Source: Clytia hemisphaerica (lineage: Eukaryota > Cnidaria > Hydrozoa > Leptothecata > Clytiidae). From it: a stretch of DNA of 64,000 nucleotides. Under the pieces are notes generated by a model. That model worked only from the letters and a program-made list of their open reading frames with translations. It was not told the origin of the DNA and ran no database searches. The DNA lies in NCBI GenBank assembly GCA_902728285.1, contig CACVBU010001205.1, positions 1,944,590 through 2,008,589 on the forward strand. The letters run 5' to 3'. The translations under genes and the position numbers were made by a program. This document shows, in pieces, positions 45,357 to 57,060 of the stretch (position 1 is the stretch's first letter; every line of letters starts with the position of its first letter).

Positions 45357-47315
45357 TTAAAATTCCTCGTCATCATTACCAAGAAGTATTTTTATACAAA
45401 AATGGTCAATCCAGAAACAATTTAAACGGTCCAAAATCTCAGTCCATAGCGTAGGTTCAAATTTTATACGTTCCATATATTCCCCGTGTCTTGTATACAC
45501 AAAGAAATCACAGTACTTGCGACCTGTAACACCTAATTGACCTTGTATTTGAAAAAAATAATTGTGATTTCGTTTTAAATTCACCAGACCAGTTGTGTCA
45601 TTTTTAACTAAGTAAGCAACATTTTCGTGACTAGGAACAGAGTCCCTGACATTGAATGGACATTTAATTTCCAAGACTCCTTCTCCACAACACACACATG
45701 AAACCAGACCGTCTGGTGAACCACCGACAAAAGGATGTTTTTCAAACAGAAATAAACCAGCCTCTTTTACTTCAAACTTTCTATGCTTGGATTTCATGAT
45801 GTGACGATATCTTCTTCTAGCACGTTCTTCCAAATTATTTCCGTGTTTTATAGCATACTCGTTACCTGATGGGCCTGACTTACCCAAAAGAGTATTTGTA
45901 AGGGAAGTACAATCAGTCTCAGGATTTTTTCGGAGTGTTGCACATTTTGTGAAAATGGAGTGAAAGTTTGAAGCTGTCATCCGACCTTGTCTATGATTTT
46001 TCCAAATTTCTGTTTCACCTTGTCCAACTGTAGCTTCACTGAGATCTAGGATATTTTTTTTAGATATTTTTAATTCATATGTAAATAGTTCAGCATTTTC
46101 TTTATGACTTAATTCAGTGTTATATGTATATGCCATTTTTGATTCAAATATTGTTTTTGGTAGGTCAAAATCTTGAATTTGTTTTCTATTTAATGGCTTT
46201 TCCTCCATAAATTCAGCAAAACGACTGTTTGGAATATCTGGTTTTAAGCATTGAAAAAGTCTATCACGAAGTTTATTAGAATCTTTAAGTTCTTCTTTAT
46301 GTTGTTTATAGAGGGACCCCTCGAACGCTCTGAAACCTTTTGCCTCTTCCCTAAGGTCACGATCCGATTCGCTCAAATAATGACTTTTTTGGAAAACAAC
46401 TTCTTCAACTGGACCAAAAACAAGATTAGCTCGTCCACGAGATCGATCATTCCAAGTAGACTTTTGACTAGTTTTGGAAGGTTTAGTCAGACCTTTGGTG
46501 ACAGCATTTTCAATTTTAAAAAGCATTCCGATGAGATGATTGCACATGCCACCTAAACCAGCCAAGCAACCACAACACGCCGTTAAAATTTCTCCTCCAG
46601 GTGTTTCATCACTTTTATCCTTTGTCAAAACGGCCCAAACATGATACTTTTTTTTCCTCATTGCCTGAGATCTGCAAACCTGTGTTTTAATAAAGCATAG
46701 ATCCTCGTCAATTTCCAAATACAAAATGTCGTCAACTAATCCGTCGGTGAAATATCTGAATGCTTTTCCTAGTTTATATTCTCTGTCAAGTTGAGCGATA
46801 AACTGAGGACCCTGGAGATTTACATAGCGAGACATATCTTGATAGTACATCGAAGGCCATTTCGTAATTGCGTCCTTCTCTTTGAGCCATCCGTCTTGAA
46901 TTTTCAAGGGGTCTTTGATCCTATTTTCGCCAACTTTTAGTTTTAGAACATATTCTCCTTCAAGGGCTTTTTCTTCGCTCTGCTTTGTAGGCACAAGAGG
47001 AGCGTTCTCACAGTGAGCGACATAGGTCCTGAAAAAGAAAAAACTGTTTTTAAAACCACAAGTTAAAAAAAACTATTTATGAACTGATAAAACAAGCTGT
47101 CAATCAACTAATTTACTGGTGTACGGTGTATGATGTATAGAAATTGACTGAGTGAGGGTTCGAATCCCATAGTTAAAAATTTTTTACCTTGCAACAAGTT
47201 CATCAAATGTTCCATTAGTATCTTTTCCATGTGAATTTAAGTATCTTCTCAATGAAACCTCAGACCATAATTTGAAAGTCTCAAAAGTTGTTTTTTCTTG
47301 ATTGTTTTCGGCCAT
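45357..47315 (-). CDS. SWIM-YqaJ nuclease of the ISL2EU-type element, 599 aa
   Basis: Exon 1 47315-47188 and exon 2 47028-45357; lengths sum to exactly 600 codons. Residues 10-43 resemble a SAP-like DNA-binding helix pair (LWSEVSLRRYLNSHG...FDELVAR). Around 185-210 a SWIM-type zinc motif CCGCLAGLGGMCNHLIGMLF binds metal. The C-terminal third is a YqaJ/lambda exonuclease-like core: KHGNNLEERARRRYR, HPFVGGSPDGLVSC (catalytic Asp), GVLEIKCPF (the E-x-K pair) and NYFFQIQGQLGVTGRKYCDFFVYT (the Q-x-x-x-Q...D block). Likely processes DNA ends during transposition, as proposed for this family. The intron holds an isolated tRNA T-arm-like GGTTCGAATCC near 47158. No stop or frameshift seen. Confidence 0.88.
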
Positions 47316-47844
47316 TTTGTTGTTGAAAAATTTTCGCGGGCTTTCTTCAAAAAATAAACAATCGAAAGTGGTTCGGGAGTGTTGCCTTTATCTCAAATAG
47401 CAACAACAAAGACCAAGAAAGACACCACCATTACTTTTTTCTGAATAAAAGATGTATATTTCTTGAAAATAATGCTAGAAATAGTGAAAAACTAGAAATA
47501 TATGTAGAGATATAGCTTCAACTAGACAAATTATGCCTTTATACTGAAATATTGAGAGGTGCAAGCATTTGGGTCTTTTTTCGAAAAAGATGTTCTAAAT
47601 TGCACAATCTTTTTGGATTATTTTGTTCAAACATTTGGAGGAAGACTTGTTTTATATCAAAATAAATGATTTCAGTGCAAATCCTTGATTTTAAGGAAAA
47701 TAGGGAAGGAGAACAACAAAAATGTGGTTTGTTTACTTTACTGAACGCCACACCCACCGCCTATTTTTCCTACCAAGTTCGAAAATCCGAGACCTTCCGC
47801 AAGACGGGCCACCCGGGTTTCCCGAGACATGAAAACGGTGTATT

Positions 47845-48126
47845 GCATTGCGCAAAAAGCCATGTAGCCCGCATCGAAAAAGTAACCGGTTAACAAAATA
47901 TAATAATTTCTGAAATATTGAATATTACAAGTAGAAATAAATAAATACTATATATATGGAGAAATAAAATCCCTAGGCGGACGAAATAAAATAAATTTTT
48001 GAAAAAGATAGTGATTATCGAATTAGCTATTGAAAATAGAAAACTATGTAATAATTTAGCCAATAAAATAAAAGCTTAAAAAAAATTTTTTTATATCATT
48101 TCGGGAATAAATAAGAAATTAAAATA
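47845..48126. other. No gene recognised
   Basis: AT-rich flank right of the transposon and downstream of the minus-strand gene below. Nothing supported. Confidence 0.4.
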
Positions 48127-48694
48127 TCAAATAGAAGAGTTTTTCCATGATTTCAAAATGGCATCACAGTGCCTTTTCTTGGTAGAAGATTTGGATGCAA
48201 GTTCATTAGCATCAAAGTCTGACTTGTCAGGTTCGTAACCATTCTTGATAAAAAAATCTTTTTGCCACTCGTTCACAGCTTTTCCCTCTTGCTCGTATAA
48301 AGCTTTGATTTGTGGCTGTAATCGTTCTTGAATTGCACGGCAAATCTCACGTGAACGAATACTCGCAGTTTTTCGAAAGTGGGTACGGTGTTGGTCGAAA
48401 TTTCGGACATCATCACACATACCGAAAATCACGTACAGACTTTTGGCGGTGGAGGAGGTCAAAGTATGCGACAAGTCGTGTTTGATGGACTCTGGAGAAA
48501 AAATAAATAAACATAAAAAACTCAATGATTGAAATGTTAATAAGTCTGACGGGTATTCATATTGGTATTTAAAATAAATTTTAAAAGGTTTAAATTTATT
48601 CTACTTTACAGTCCATAAAAATACCTGGGCATGCTGCGCTCTCATCCTTTTCTTCTTCTGTCACTTCAACGATACGTTCTTCTACTTCTTCTTC

Positions 48695-48729
<35 letters not shown>

Positions 48730-51700
48730 TTTCTTCACCGCCGTCCTCCTTTCTTGGCTCTTGCCCTTGAGGCTCAACAACTAAAGTATGAGATGCAAGT
48801 ATTTGAAATAGGGGATATCACGGTGTAAGTTCAGCGACCTTTTGTGATTAAAAAGTTTGAATATTGATGAAATTTTTTTCCACTTGACTCAAAAGAATAG
48901 CTAATTTCAAATATTTAGCATATCGAACGCTTGGAATTTAAAAACATTATATACTCAAACTAAGTACTTGGATCAGTGTATCTTTCATCTAGTAGCTTCG
49001 CAGCAATCCTGGTTGCTTTGCACTCTTCCCAGTCAACCTTCAAATCTTCATAAAGCTGCGAAAGTAAAAATAGCAATTCAATCAAAGTCGAAATTTTCAT
49101 ACAATAACATAACCTTAGCAAACATTCAATTTTGGTGAAAAAAGGTCATTTGTTAGTAGTGACGAAAATTGAAAAATTCAAAAAAAAACTACGAACAAAT
49201 AAACCAAAGTTGTCACTTGCCTAATAAAGTTTAGTGTTTGTGAAATCTTTAAAGATTGGTCCTTCTTCTCGAAAGTCCACCTCATCATCACCATCCATAA
49301 ATGTAACAAAGTTACCGTCCCTTTGCCACCAAACTCTGTCACCGCACTTCAAGAAGTCAGGGATTTGCTTAAGGAAGGCATGCCAATGATTGATATCAAT
49401 CTCATTCACCAAAAACCTCGTATTTTTACCACGATCTAAATGAGAATAGCATTGATCTCAAAATTATTCGAAAATTAAAAAAAAAAAACACAAGACATGA
49501 ATTCTCCTAATCGAGTAACAACCCACTAAAAATGTCTAATTTCACAAATTCTAAGACCTCTCAACTCAATTCGATAAGAAATTTAAAAATTACTTATCCA
49601 TATACCAAAACCTTTTGCTGCATTGCTAATTTTGCTGTCTTCACCCGACTTTCTGCTGCCATTCTTTTGTTGGAAATCTTTCTCTGATTGAACTCTAAAA
49701 TTTCAAAATCTGAAGCTAGTATGATAGCAAAGCCTTTGAAAAATCATACTACTCAAAAATAAGTGTCTTTGATTCAGTAGATAAACTAATTAAAGGTCTA
49801 TAAACTAATTAAATGTTCCTAAAACTCAATCTTATGGAAACCTTCAAATTAAATCTAGAAGAAGCTGTTTAGACATATACTAAATTCTTGCCTCTGTGCA
49901 ATTACGAGATTCTAAAAGTTTTATCTGAAAATACTATACAATCTACCTTACTATACCAACATCTCGAACAGATTCCACTCCTCTCCCTGATGTAGCCAAA
50001 CCGATCAACCGTAAGGTCCCGAACAAACGCTCTTCACTTTCAGTATGAAGAGAAGAGGGAGCGATTATCCGTTGGACGAAGGCAAAGTGGTCGAGGATGG
50101 AATGGTAGTATTCCCCGTAGAACTTAGTTAGTTTTGGAGATTTACCAAAGATTTGTTTACATCTGATAGCATGGAGAAAAGACATAGTATAAAGCCTTAA
50201 AACTGATTTTGGCGAACGTTTTAATGCTGGTTGGTACACAAGCCTTGATATCTCGATCAACGAGTATATCAAATCAGAGACTTCTGATGGAAACTTTGGT
50301 TTCATCAGGCGATAGACAAGGATGACAGACAAACGAAAATCAGCACCACGATATTTGTCTTTGTCACCCAAAACAATTGCAACTTCTTTTTCAAAATCTT
50401 TCTTTAAGTCGTCGGACAGGTGAAGAGGCAATAGATCCCAAACATTACGGATGTGACCTTTTAGGTCATGAAGCGGCTCTATAGGGCTAACCTGAAAATA
50501 AATTTTCAAAGAAGGATAGCCATGGAAAAAAATGGAACATAAAAAGCGAATAGATTCGCATTAATTATTCCATTTTTTTCCAGTACAAGCTGATTATACA
50601 ATATAAAGTAAAAAAAGAGTAGTAAAAATCCTTCTAAAAAGCTACTTCTTTAGATAAAAAAAATGTTGTCATATGTAACAGTTGTGTTTCAGTAAATTGT
50701 CCTGGATGAGATTCGAACTCATGTAGGGACTTTCGTCCAGGCTCTACCAAACTGAGCTACCAGGTCTTTAAATAGCTCATGGGAGCAAAGGTTACGTCAT
50801 GTCATGTCAAATGTATGTCAAATTAAATTGAATTTCAAACCTCATAATCTGAAAGATTTGTGTCTTTTAATGGCAAATTGACACATCCAAAACACAGCGC
50901 AGGCGCTCGCGAGACATCAGCCATTTCAGATTTCAGCAAATTCTCCAGGTCAACCTTGAGGAGACGCGAGTCCCTCTCCAAAACATTTCTGTCAACCACC
51001 TCATTGAACAATTCATTTGCTTTCAGCTTTGACAATGGGTTCATCTCGTTTTCTTGCCTACCTCTTTTCGTTTGAGTGAGCTGAAAAAAGAAAAGCTTTA
51101 TACATCCTTTGTTTAAACTAAAACCAATAACATTGCTCAATGTCAATGATAACAGAGGTTTATACAAGTTTGAGTAAAAAAAAACACGATTTAAGTTAAT
51201 TTCATACTCAAGTCTTACTGAAGTTTGCCATCCTGGATGGCATGAAACTTTGAGTATGAAATTAACTTAAATCGTTTTCTTTACTCAAACTAGTAACTTT
51301 GAATATCCAATAGCTATCTCATATTTCAGAATAAGTAAGCGAGTATGCTTAATGAAAAGTTGGTTACATACTTTCTCCCTTCTCTGGTCTAATGATTTTA
51401 TTTGGTATGAAAATGCCTTTCCCAGATTTGAAAATTGTGTTTTAGGACATCCACAAAGACATGGGTAATTTCCACCAATGCTGTTGCCACTCTCAAAAGC
51501 CAATTCTGGATGATCCCCTTAAAATAAACAAGAATAAAAAATAGTCTTTTTTTAATTCCTAATCGTGAAATAAAAGCTTCTTGGTTCTAAATTCTATTCA
51601 ATCAAACGTAAACTTGCTGAAAAATTACACACCTTGATAAAACCTCATTTTATCATTCAACTCAACACCATTAACCAAAAGTGGGACAGACATCTCAATT

Positions 51701-53484
51701 ATATCTTCCCTTCTTGCCAAGGAAAAGGAAAGCTTTTCTTCAATCGTGTCGTTGCAGTGTGACAAGATATATATCTCCGGCTGCTCAACTTCACTCTGTA
51801 CATTTACCACTCTCTTTGTCATATTAAGCACCTAATGTAAAAAATGAAATATTTCTCAAAACAGAATGCAAATTTATTCTATTGCTTCAAATCAACTGTT
51901 TGGGACCAAATTCAGATTTATCACAATTTACTCCATTACGTAATTTTTTACTAAAAAGGACATTAATTGAATTAAGCTTTTTAGGGAACTGGTAATAAAT
52001 TTACAAGGCGTACATTTTCGTTACTAGTCTCCTCAAAAGCGCTAAGGGTTGACAAGTCTATAGGAAGCTGACTTATAGATTTAAATATACCTCCTGTTCG
52101 GTGAAGAAAATTTTACTGTCATACAAAACTCGTGTTGTAAATAACATGAATCCTTTGCTCAAAAGTGATGAATGATCACCCCAAACAACAAAGTGACGAG
52201 TATACGATACCATTTCACGCAAATAACCTTATATAAATAAAAGATTAGATTAGGATATTATATCACCTGTCAAGATATAGTACTTAAATGACCAAACTTT
52301 TAAAAACTTTGACCGAAAAGGTTATTGTGCTTTCTTACTTTAGAAATATCTATTACACGAATATACTAGTCATAATAAAAACCCCCTTAAACCAGCCATG
52401 GTTGGCGTGTTAATTTCAAGGCCGTTGAATAGTTGCCTAGTAATATTCGTGTGATAAGGTAATGATTTTTTTAAGTGTTTGATACTCACACATCACACCA
52501 AAACTACCTTCAAATGGAGAAAGGATAGGAAAATTTCCTTTTTGAAAGTACATAATATGTTAAAAATTTTATTGAGTTAGTACCTTTTGCTTTATGTTCT
52601 TGGAAAATCTTTTTTCGAATTTCAATCAAGGGAATCCGTCGCCCCTCCACTGTGAAAGTTTCAACCTTGATTTCACCGCTTTTCATGATGACTATTCTTT
52701 TGAAAGTCTTTGGCTCCAACAATTCACCCAAAAGAAATTTCCCATCTTCCACCATTTGGTTCATTTCAACACGTAGCTTTTTGTAGGGACGAGGTTGTGG
52801 AAATGATACATCTCCACCCGCTAAAAGCAAATAAATTTGAAAGTAAACACTTAAAACTTTAATTTCAAACATTTTCCAGAAAGTTTATTATAAAACCCTC
52901 CCCTAAAACTCAGGATTAATAAACACTAATATAAGTTTTCTAAGAAGACCTGAAGGTATAAAACATTTGTGACTAAAAATAGTTACTCCATTGGTGTTCA
53001 CAAAAGGTTGTTGTGAAAAAACTTTCGGGTCTGATCTTCTCTTCTTCCAGCATACCTAATTTTCTTTTGGCTCTCCTGTTATCTCTTGGGCCCTCATAAT
53101 TGTTGACAAATTGATCAAGGTTCACGTTCTGTTGCTGTAAAAACTTTTTGCATGTTATTCCCCTTGTTGTGTGTCTCATCCCATACTCTTCTGCGATCTT
53201 ACTATAGCTTATCTGAAAAAAACAAACAACTCATTTTTCTTTTTCTTCAAAGCCACAAAATGAAAATTTAAGAATAATTTCTAAAGTCAAGACTTATATC
53301 TCTAAAATTGGCAGTAAAGCTACAACTTTGTTGAAAATAGAAATTTGAATACAAGCAATCACCTTATCTCCAGGTTTCATCCCTTTGACCTTTTCTAGTA
53401 GCCCGCACCTATCAAATTGAACTTTGTCAAGATCTGGATCATGTGTTTTTGATTTCAGAAGACCATCAGCTTCCTTCAGTTTTC
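48127..53484 (-). CDS. 13-exon gene of a multicopy family of unknown function, probably interrupted
   Basis: Exons (±2): 53484-53363, 53212-53056, 52820-52585, 52227-52091, 51831-51633, 51517-51372, 51080-50841, 50491-49947, 49694-49606, 49435-49221, 49055-48968, 48780-48625, 48491-48127. GT/AG throughout (except after 49221) and phases agree. Markers: RHFVVWGDHSSLLSKGF, IYILSHCNDTIEEKLSFS, GNSIGGNYPCLCGCPKTQF, IEPLHDLKGHIRNVWD, RSPKSVLRLYTMSFLHAI, TESEERLFGTLRLIG, DRVWWQRDGNFVTFMDGDDE. I recall proteins with this order as repeated genes in cnidarian and lancelet genomes, with no known activity; a transposon origin is plausible. The exon ending at 49221 stops at TAG while downstream exons stay in good phase, so this copy may be truncated or a pseudogene. 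A poly-Asp run lies in 48780-48625. The 5' exons may lie beyond the BEL insertion (61898-62707). Confidence 0.6.
48694..48730. repeat. (CGT)n trinucleotide run coding poly-Asp
   Basis: About twelve CGT units. On the minus strand it encodes an Asp run inside an acidic exon of the 13-exon gene. Plus-strand ORF 48631-48828 over it is an artefact. Confidence 0.9.
50522..50583. repeat. Hairpin of about 60 bp in an intron
   Basis: GGAAAAAAATGGAACATAA and TTATTCCATTTTTTTCC are inverse copies around a second palindrome, GCGAATAGATTCGC. Compact perfect-type stem. No function assigned. Confidence 0.7.
50698..50769 (-). tRNA. tRNA-like sequence, probably a pseudo-tRNA or SINE head
   Basis: Minus strand: acceptor-like GACCTGG…CCAGGAC (6 of 7 pairs), A-box-type D arm TAGCTCAGTTTGGTAGAGC, and T arm ATGAGTTCGAATCTCAT with its B-box. 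The anticodon arm is short (GGAC-GAAA-GTCC, loop of about 4 instead of 7), so it is unlikely to be a working tRNA. It lies in an intron of the 13-exon gene. Confidence 0.55.
51166..51292. mobile_element. Palindromic MITE of about 127 bp in an intron
   Basis: AGTTTGAGTAAA…CGATTTAAGTTAATTTCATACTCAA reads inverted as TTGAGTATGAAATTAACTTAAATCG…TTTACTCAAACT. The arms are about 55 bp and nearly perfect. TA dinucleotides lie at both edges. It overlaps no exon. Confidence 0.8.
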
Positions 53485-53597
53485 CTAAAAAGTAAAGTAC
53501 AAATTTTTATTTTTTACGAGGTTGGTACTTATCTCCAAGGAAAAGGAAGTTAAAAGTTAAAAAAATTGCATGAATGTCAGAAAGAAAGGCTAATCTA

Positions 53598-54227
53598 AGT
53601 GTAACTGCCGAGGCACGGCAGCGAAACCTGGCTGCTCTCGTGCTTGGTTTACGTCATCCTTTGGTCTTTTTGTTTCGTGTCTCTTTTGTCTCGTTTTCTG
53701 TTACTCTTGGTTTCCTTTGTTTTTGTGTCATCCATTTTGTCTTGAGAATTACGTTCCGTTTATTTTACGCATTTTCTTTTATTAAAGTAATTAATTTGTA
53801 CATACGGTAATTATCTAGTAATTAATATAAAAGCTAGAAGTTGTCAGTAGAAATCATTCATTCACATCTGAATACTGTAAGAGAGATGTTGAATGATGAA
53901 GTGATATAGTTCACAAACGTTTTTGGTATTTTTGACACTTGATTGAATGTGACTGCTGACGGCTTCTAGCCCCAAAACATTGTTAATTTAGTAAGTATAT
54001 TTTATTTGTTTAGCATTAATATATTAGATTTCAGTTTAGTTCATTTGTTTCTTTGAGTGTCTTTTTCTGTTCTACAGTACCTGGGATTAGAGATTTTCTA
54101 TAGTTTTGTACATTTTTCTAAAGTAGTTTTGTATTTTTTTGTTCTAGCCTATCGTTTCAATACACCATTTATCGGAGCGATTGAGTATCAATTTCATGTC
54201 CTGAGATAAGTTTCTTCGGCACCAACA
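53598..54227 (+). repeat. 5' LTR of the BEL/Pao element
   Basis: Nearly identical to 61063-61690; the differences I saw are single substitutions (for example TGGTTTCC/TGGCTTCC and CTACAG/CTGCAG). No TGG-type primer site adjoins it; the next bases are GTAAATTAAC. Confidence 0.9.
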
Positions 54228-54259
54228 GTAAATTAACAATAACGGGGAAGGCCAGTACA

Positions 54260-57060
54260 ATGTCAGAAAGTCGTGTCCGAAAATATACCACAAGAATGAA
54301 GGAGTTTAAAGAGAATGAACTCAAGAGCAACGAGCTCAAATCAAGGCGAGATAATACCATCAGGAAAATGTATAAAGTTATGCACAGTATCGATGAGTTA
54401 ATATCTCAAGGTGGAAATGTGTCTGAGGGATTGGACCAAGGTCGTGAACTCGACAAAGTATACAGTGAACTCCTCAGTATCCATGAAGAAAGTGAAAATC
54501 TTCTCGAATTCGATGATTCCATGAACATATAAACGACTGGATATCCATCTCCTTTGTCTTTTTTAATATAACACAGCTAGCTTCGTTGCCGCCTCGTTAA
54601 AAGTATAAAATGAAACAATAGATTTTGATGATATACCACTTGGGAATACCTTGCTAACAACGTCAAAACTTCGACAAAAGTCTCTGTTGTTCTACTTTTC
54701 TCAAGTCTTTTATCTATATCATAACAAAGATAACAGAGGCAAAATTATCGTCAGCTTGTCAAAACTCCGACTAATATTTCTAAATTTTGACTTAAAAGTG
54801 TCTAATAATTTTAGACAGTGTCACATTCTAATTTCGATATTCTTATTACACAGGCTCTCAACTTTGGCAAGCTATTTTTTTCAAGTCATAAAAAAATTAT
54901 TGGAGTGACAAAAGGGATTCAAAAGTATACACGCAGTTGAAATTCTGCATTTCAGAGTTGAAAATGTTTATAAAATATATTACAAACTTGTAAAAAAATT
55001 CGAAAATAATTTTTTTGTACATTATGAGTAATGTTCAAGCTCTATCAATCTTTTTACCTTAAAAATTCAAAGAAATAAAATTATGACGGAATATTGTCGG
55101 ATTTTTCATACCAATTTTGAAATACAGGCGGCAACGAAGCTCGCTTCAAAGAGACAATAAAAGATAGATGTCCAGTCGTTTATATGTTCATGATGATTCC
55201 AAAGTAAGCGAAAGCAAGTTGGAAAGAGTCGAAAAGGATCTTGGCAAGCATAAGGCCAAATTCGAACATTGGGTAAAAGGAGTTGATGCGCATCACAAAG
55301 TCATCCAATCCACTGAAGGCGAGAAATCCACAAACAAATTACCATCTACAAATGAAAGCAAGCCTGCGAATCCAACATCTATATGTAATTCAGCAGGCAG
55401 AAAATCAACCAAATCATCAAGATCCAGCTAGTCATCAAAAACCAAGTCATCTAAGAGTTCCCATTCGAGCAAAGCTTCTAGTCTAATGTTGAAAGAAATG
55501 GCTAGAATTGCTGAACTTAAGGTTGAAGAAGAATTTTTATTACAAAAGCAAGAAAAGGATCGTGAACTTAGAGAAATTGAAGAAGCTCACAACAAAATGA
55601 AACTTCAATTGGAAATTAAGAAATCTGAGGCAAGAATGTCAGTTTACCAACAAAACCAAGATGAAGAAGGCAAGCTTAGCGAGTTCGACGAAATTACCAA
55701 TAAGCTGCCAGTCGACGAATCGTACACTATGAACTACATAGAAAGGTTGCAATCATCCATACAACCAGACGAAAAGTGTAGCGTCAACAAGGCAACTAAA
55801 AACATTAATGATAATGATCAAGTTAATTTACGATCCAGCGATCAAAGCAAAAGTCATCATCACAGATTCAAATCAGTTGACGAGCCTTTCAAAGACAAAG
55901 TCAAAGAAGCGGGACCATCAGTCAAATTCCAAGTTGTAGAGGCAAGTCATACAGAGGAAATGACAAAGTTGGTAAAACTAGCCAGAGCACCTGCAGTTAA
56001 AATTGACTCTTTTAATGGAAATCCAGTCGATTTTCCATACTTCATAGCGAATTTTACTCAAGCAGTTGACGAAAACGTTCCAGACGAACGAGGCAAGTTA
56101 ACCAGGCTGATTGATTGTACCACGGGGGAACCTCATGAGTTGGTCAAGTCGTGTGTTTACCTAGACGACAAAGATTATTATCAACAAGCAAAGGAGTTAT
56201 TGAAGAAGAAGTATGGCAGTCCACATACGATAGCAAGTGAATACAGAAAACAGTCAGTGTTATGGCCAAAGCTAAAGGCTAATGACACACAAGCATTCGA
56301 CAGATTCGAAAACTATTTGATCAAGTATCAAGCTTCGATGCGAGCAATTGGCAAGAACATTCAGTGCAACTTAGAACTGATTCAACTACTTCAAAGTAAG
56401 ATGCCACCATTCCTACAAGAGAGATGGAACAGAAAAGTCTATCAGTCGAGAAGGCAAGATAAAGAGGCAGAGCTGGAAGATTTTATCAGCTTCGTATCAG
56501 AAGAAACGGTAGTCATGAGTGATCCTTTCTTCTCGAGAGGAGCAATCAATGAGATGTTAAACAGAGCACCGTCAGATTCGAACAAACCGAGACCTCCAAA
56601 GTCATTTCGAACCGGTGTTGACGAGAAACTGTGCTTATGCTACAAGAAGTCATCACACGATCTTGAGAAGTGTCAACAGTACCTTGCACTAGACCTGCCG
56701 TCTAGAAGAAAGTTCATCTACAAGTGGAGATTGTGCTTCTGCTGTCTTAATGGAACATCAGATTCTCATCGAGCCAAGACCTGCCCAAAGAAACGCAAAT
56801 GTCAGGTCTGCAAACGAAACCATCCAACCACTCTTCATGATCCAAGCTACCAACCAAGACCAGCAACTACTCCACCAGCAAATACAAATCCATCACCAAC
56901 TTCAGAAACTACGACCACGACACTGACCACTTGTTCGACAGGTGTCAACGAATTAGCTACCCTTTGCATCGTTGCAGTGAAGGCCATCATACCAGCAATC
57001 CAAACATCTACGTCGAAACACTTGCTTTACTTGACAACGGCTCACAAGCTACCTTCGTAA
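54260..57060 (+). pseudogene. BEL/Pao gag region, interrupted
   Basis: Starts at ATG 54260 (MSESRVRKYTTRMKEF) about 30 bp after the LTR. The frame is cut at 54520 by a 671-bp MITE and continues after 55200 with KVSESKLERVEKDLGKH. An in-frame TAG sits at 55429-55431, with the frame unchanged after it. Further on: a charged coiled-coil-like region (IAELKVEEEFLLQKQEKD), a capsid-like block (VKIDSFNGNPVDFPYFIANF, LKKKYGSPHTIASEY) and a Cys/His cluster (CLCYKKSSHDLEKC, LCFCCLNGTSDSH, KCQVCKRNHPTTLH), the zinc fingers before protease in BEL/Pao elements. The frame shifts between about 56970 and 57010, where the protease begins in another frame. Confidence 0.8.
54521..55191. mobile_element. MITE of 671 bp in gag, 9-bp duplication GATGATTCC
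   Basis: Long inverted ends: ATGAACATATAAACGACTGG at 54521 and its exact inverse ending at 55191. The similarity continues, less exactly, for about 75 bp (AGCTTCGTTGCCGCCT / AGGCGGCAACGAAGCT). GATGATTCC lies on both sides (54512-54520 and 55192-55200). TIR plus 9-bp duplication suggests a Mutator-like element. No coding sequence. Confidence 0.92.

Larger units (their letters stand above)
41587..47841. mobile_element. ISL2EU-type DNA transposon, 6.26 kb, two genes, apparently intact
   Basis: Ends: ACACGGGTTTCATGTCTC at 41587 and GAGACATGAAAACGGTGT at 47824-47841, inverted repeats matching at all but two positions. AT flanks both sides (41585-41586 and 47842-47843), a 2-bp duplication as reported for ISL2EU elements. 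It carries a THAP-DDE transposase gene (plus) and a YqaJ-type nuclease gene (minus) that converge on a repeat-rich spacer. This gene pair is the known ISL2EU signature. Both genes have one intron and no stop. Confidence 0.85.

Noticed and set aside
47150-47176. tRNA T-arm-like GGGTTCGAATCCC in the nuclease gene intron
   Set aside because: No D arm, anticodon arm or acceptor stem of correct length next to it.
48631-48828. Arg-rich ORF on the plus strand
   Set aside because: Reads the (CGT)n run in the wrong frame; the minus strand is the spliced coding strand.
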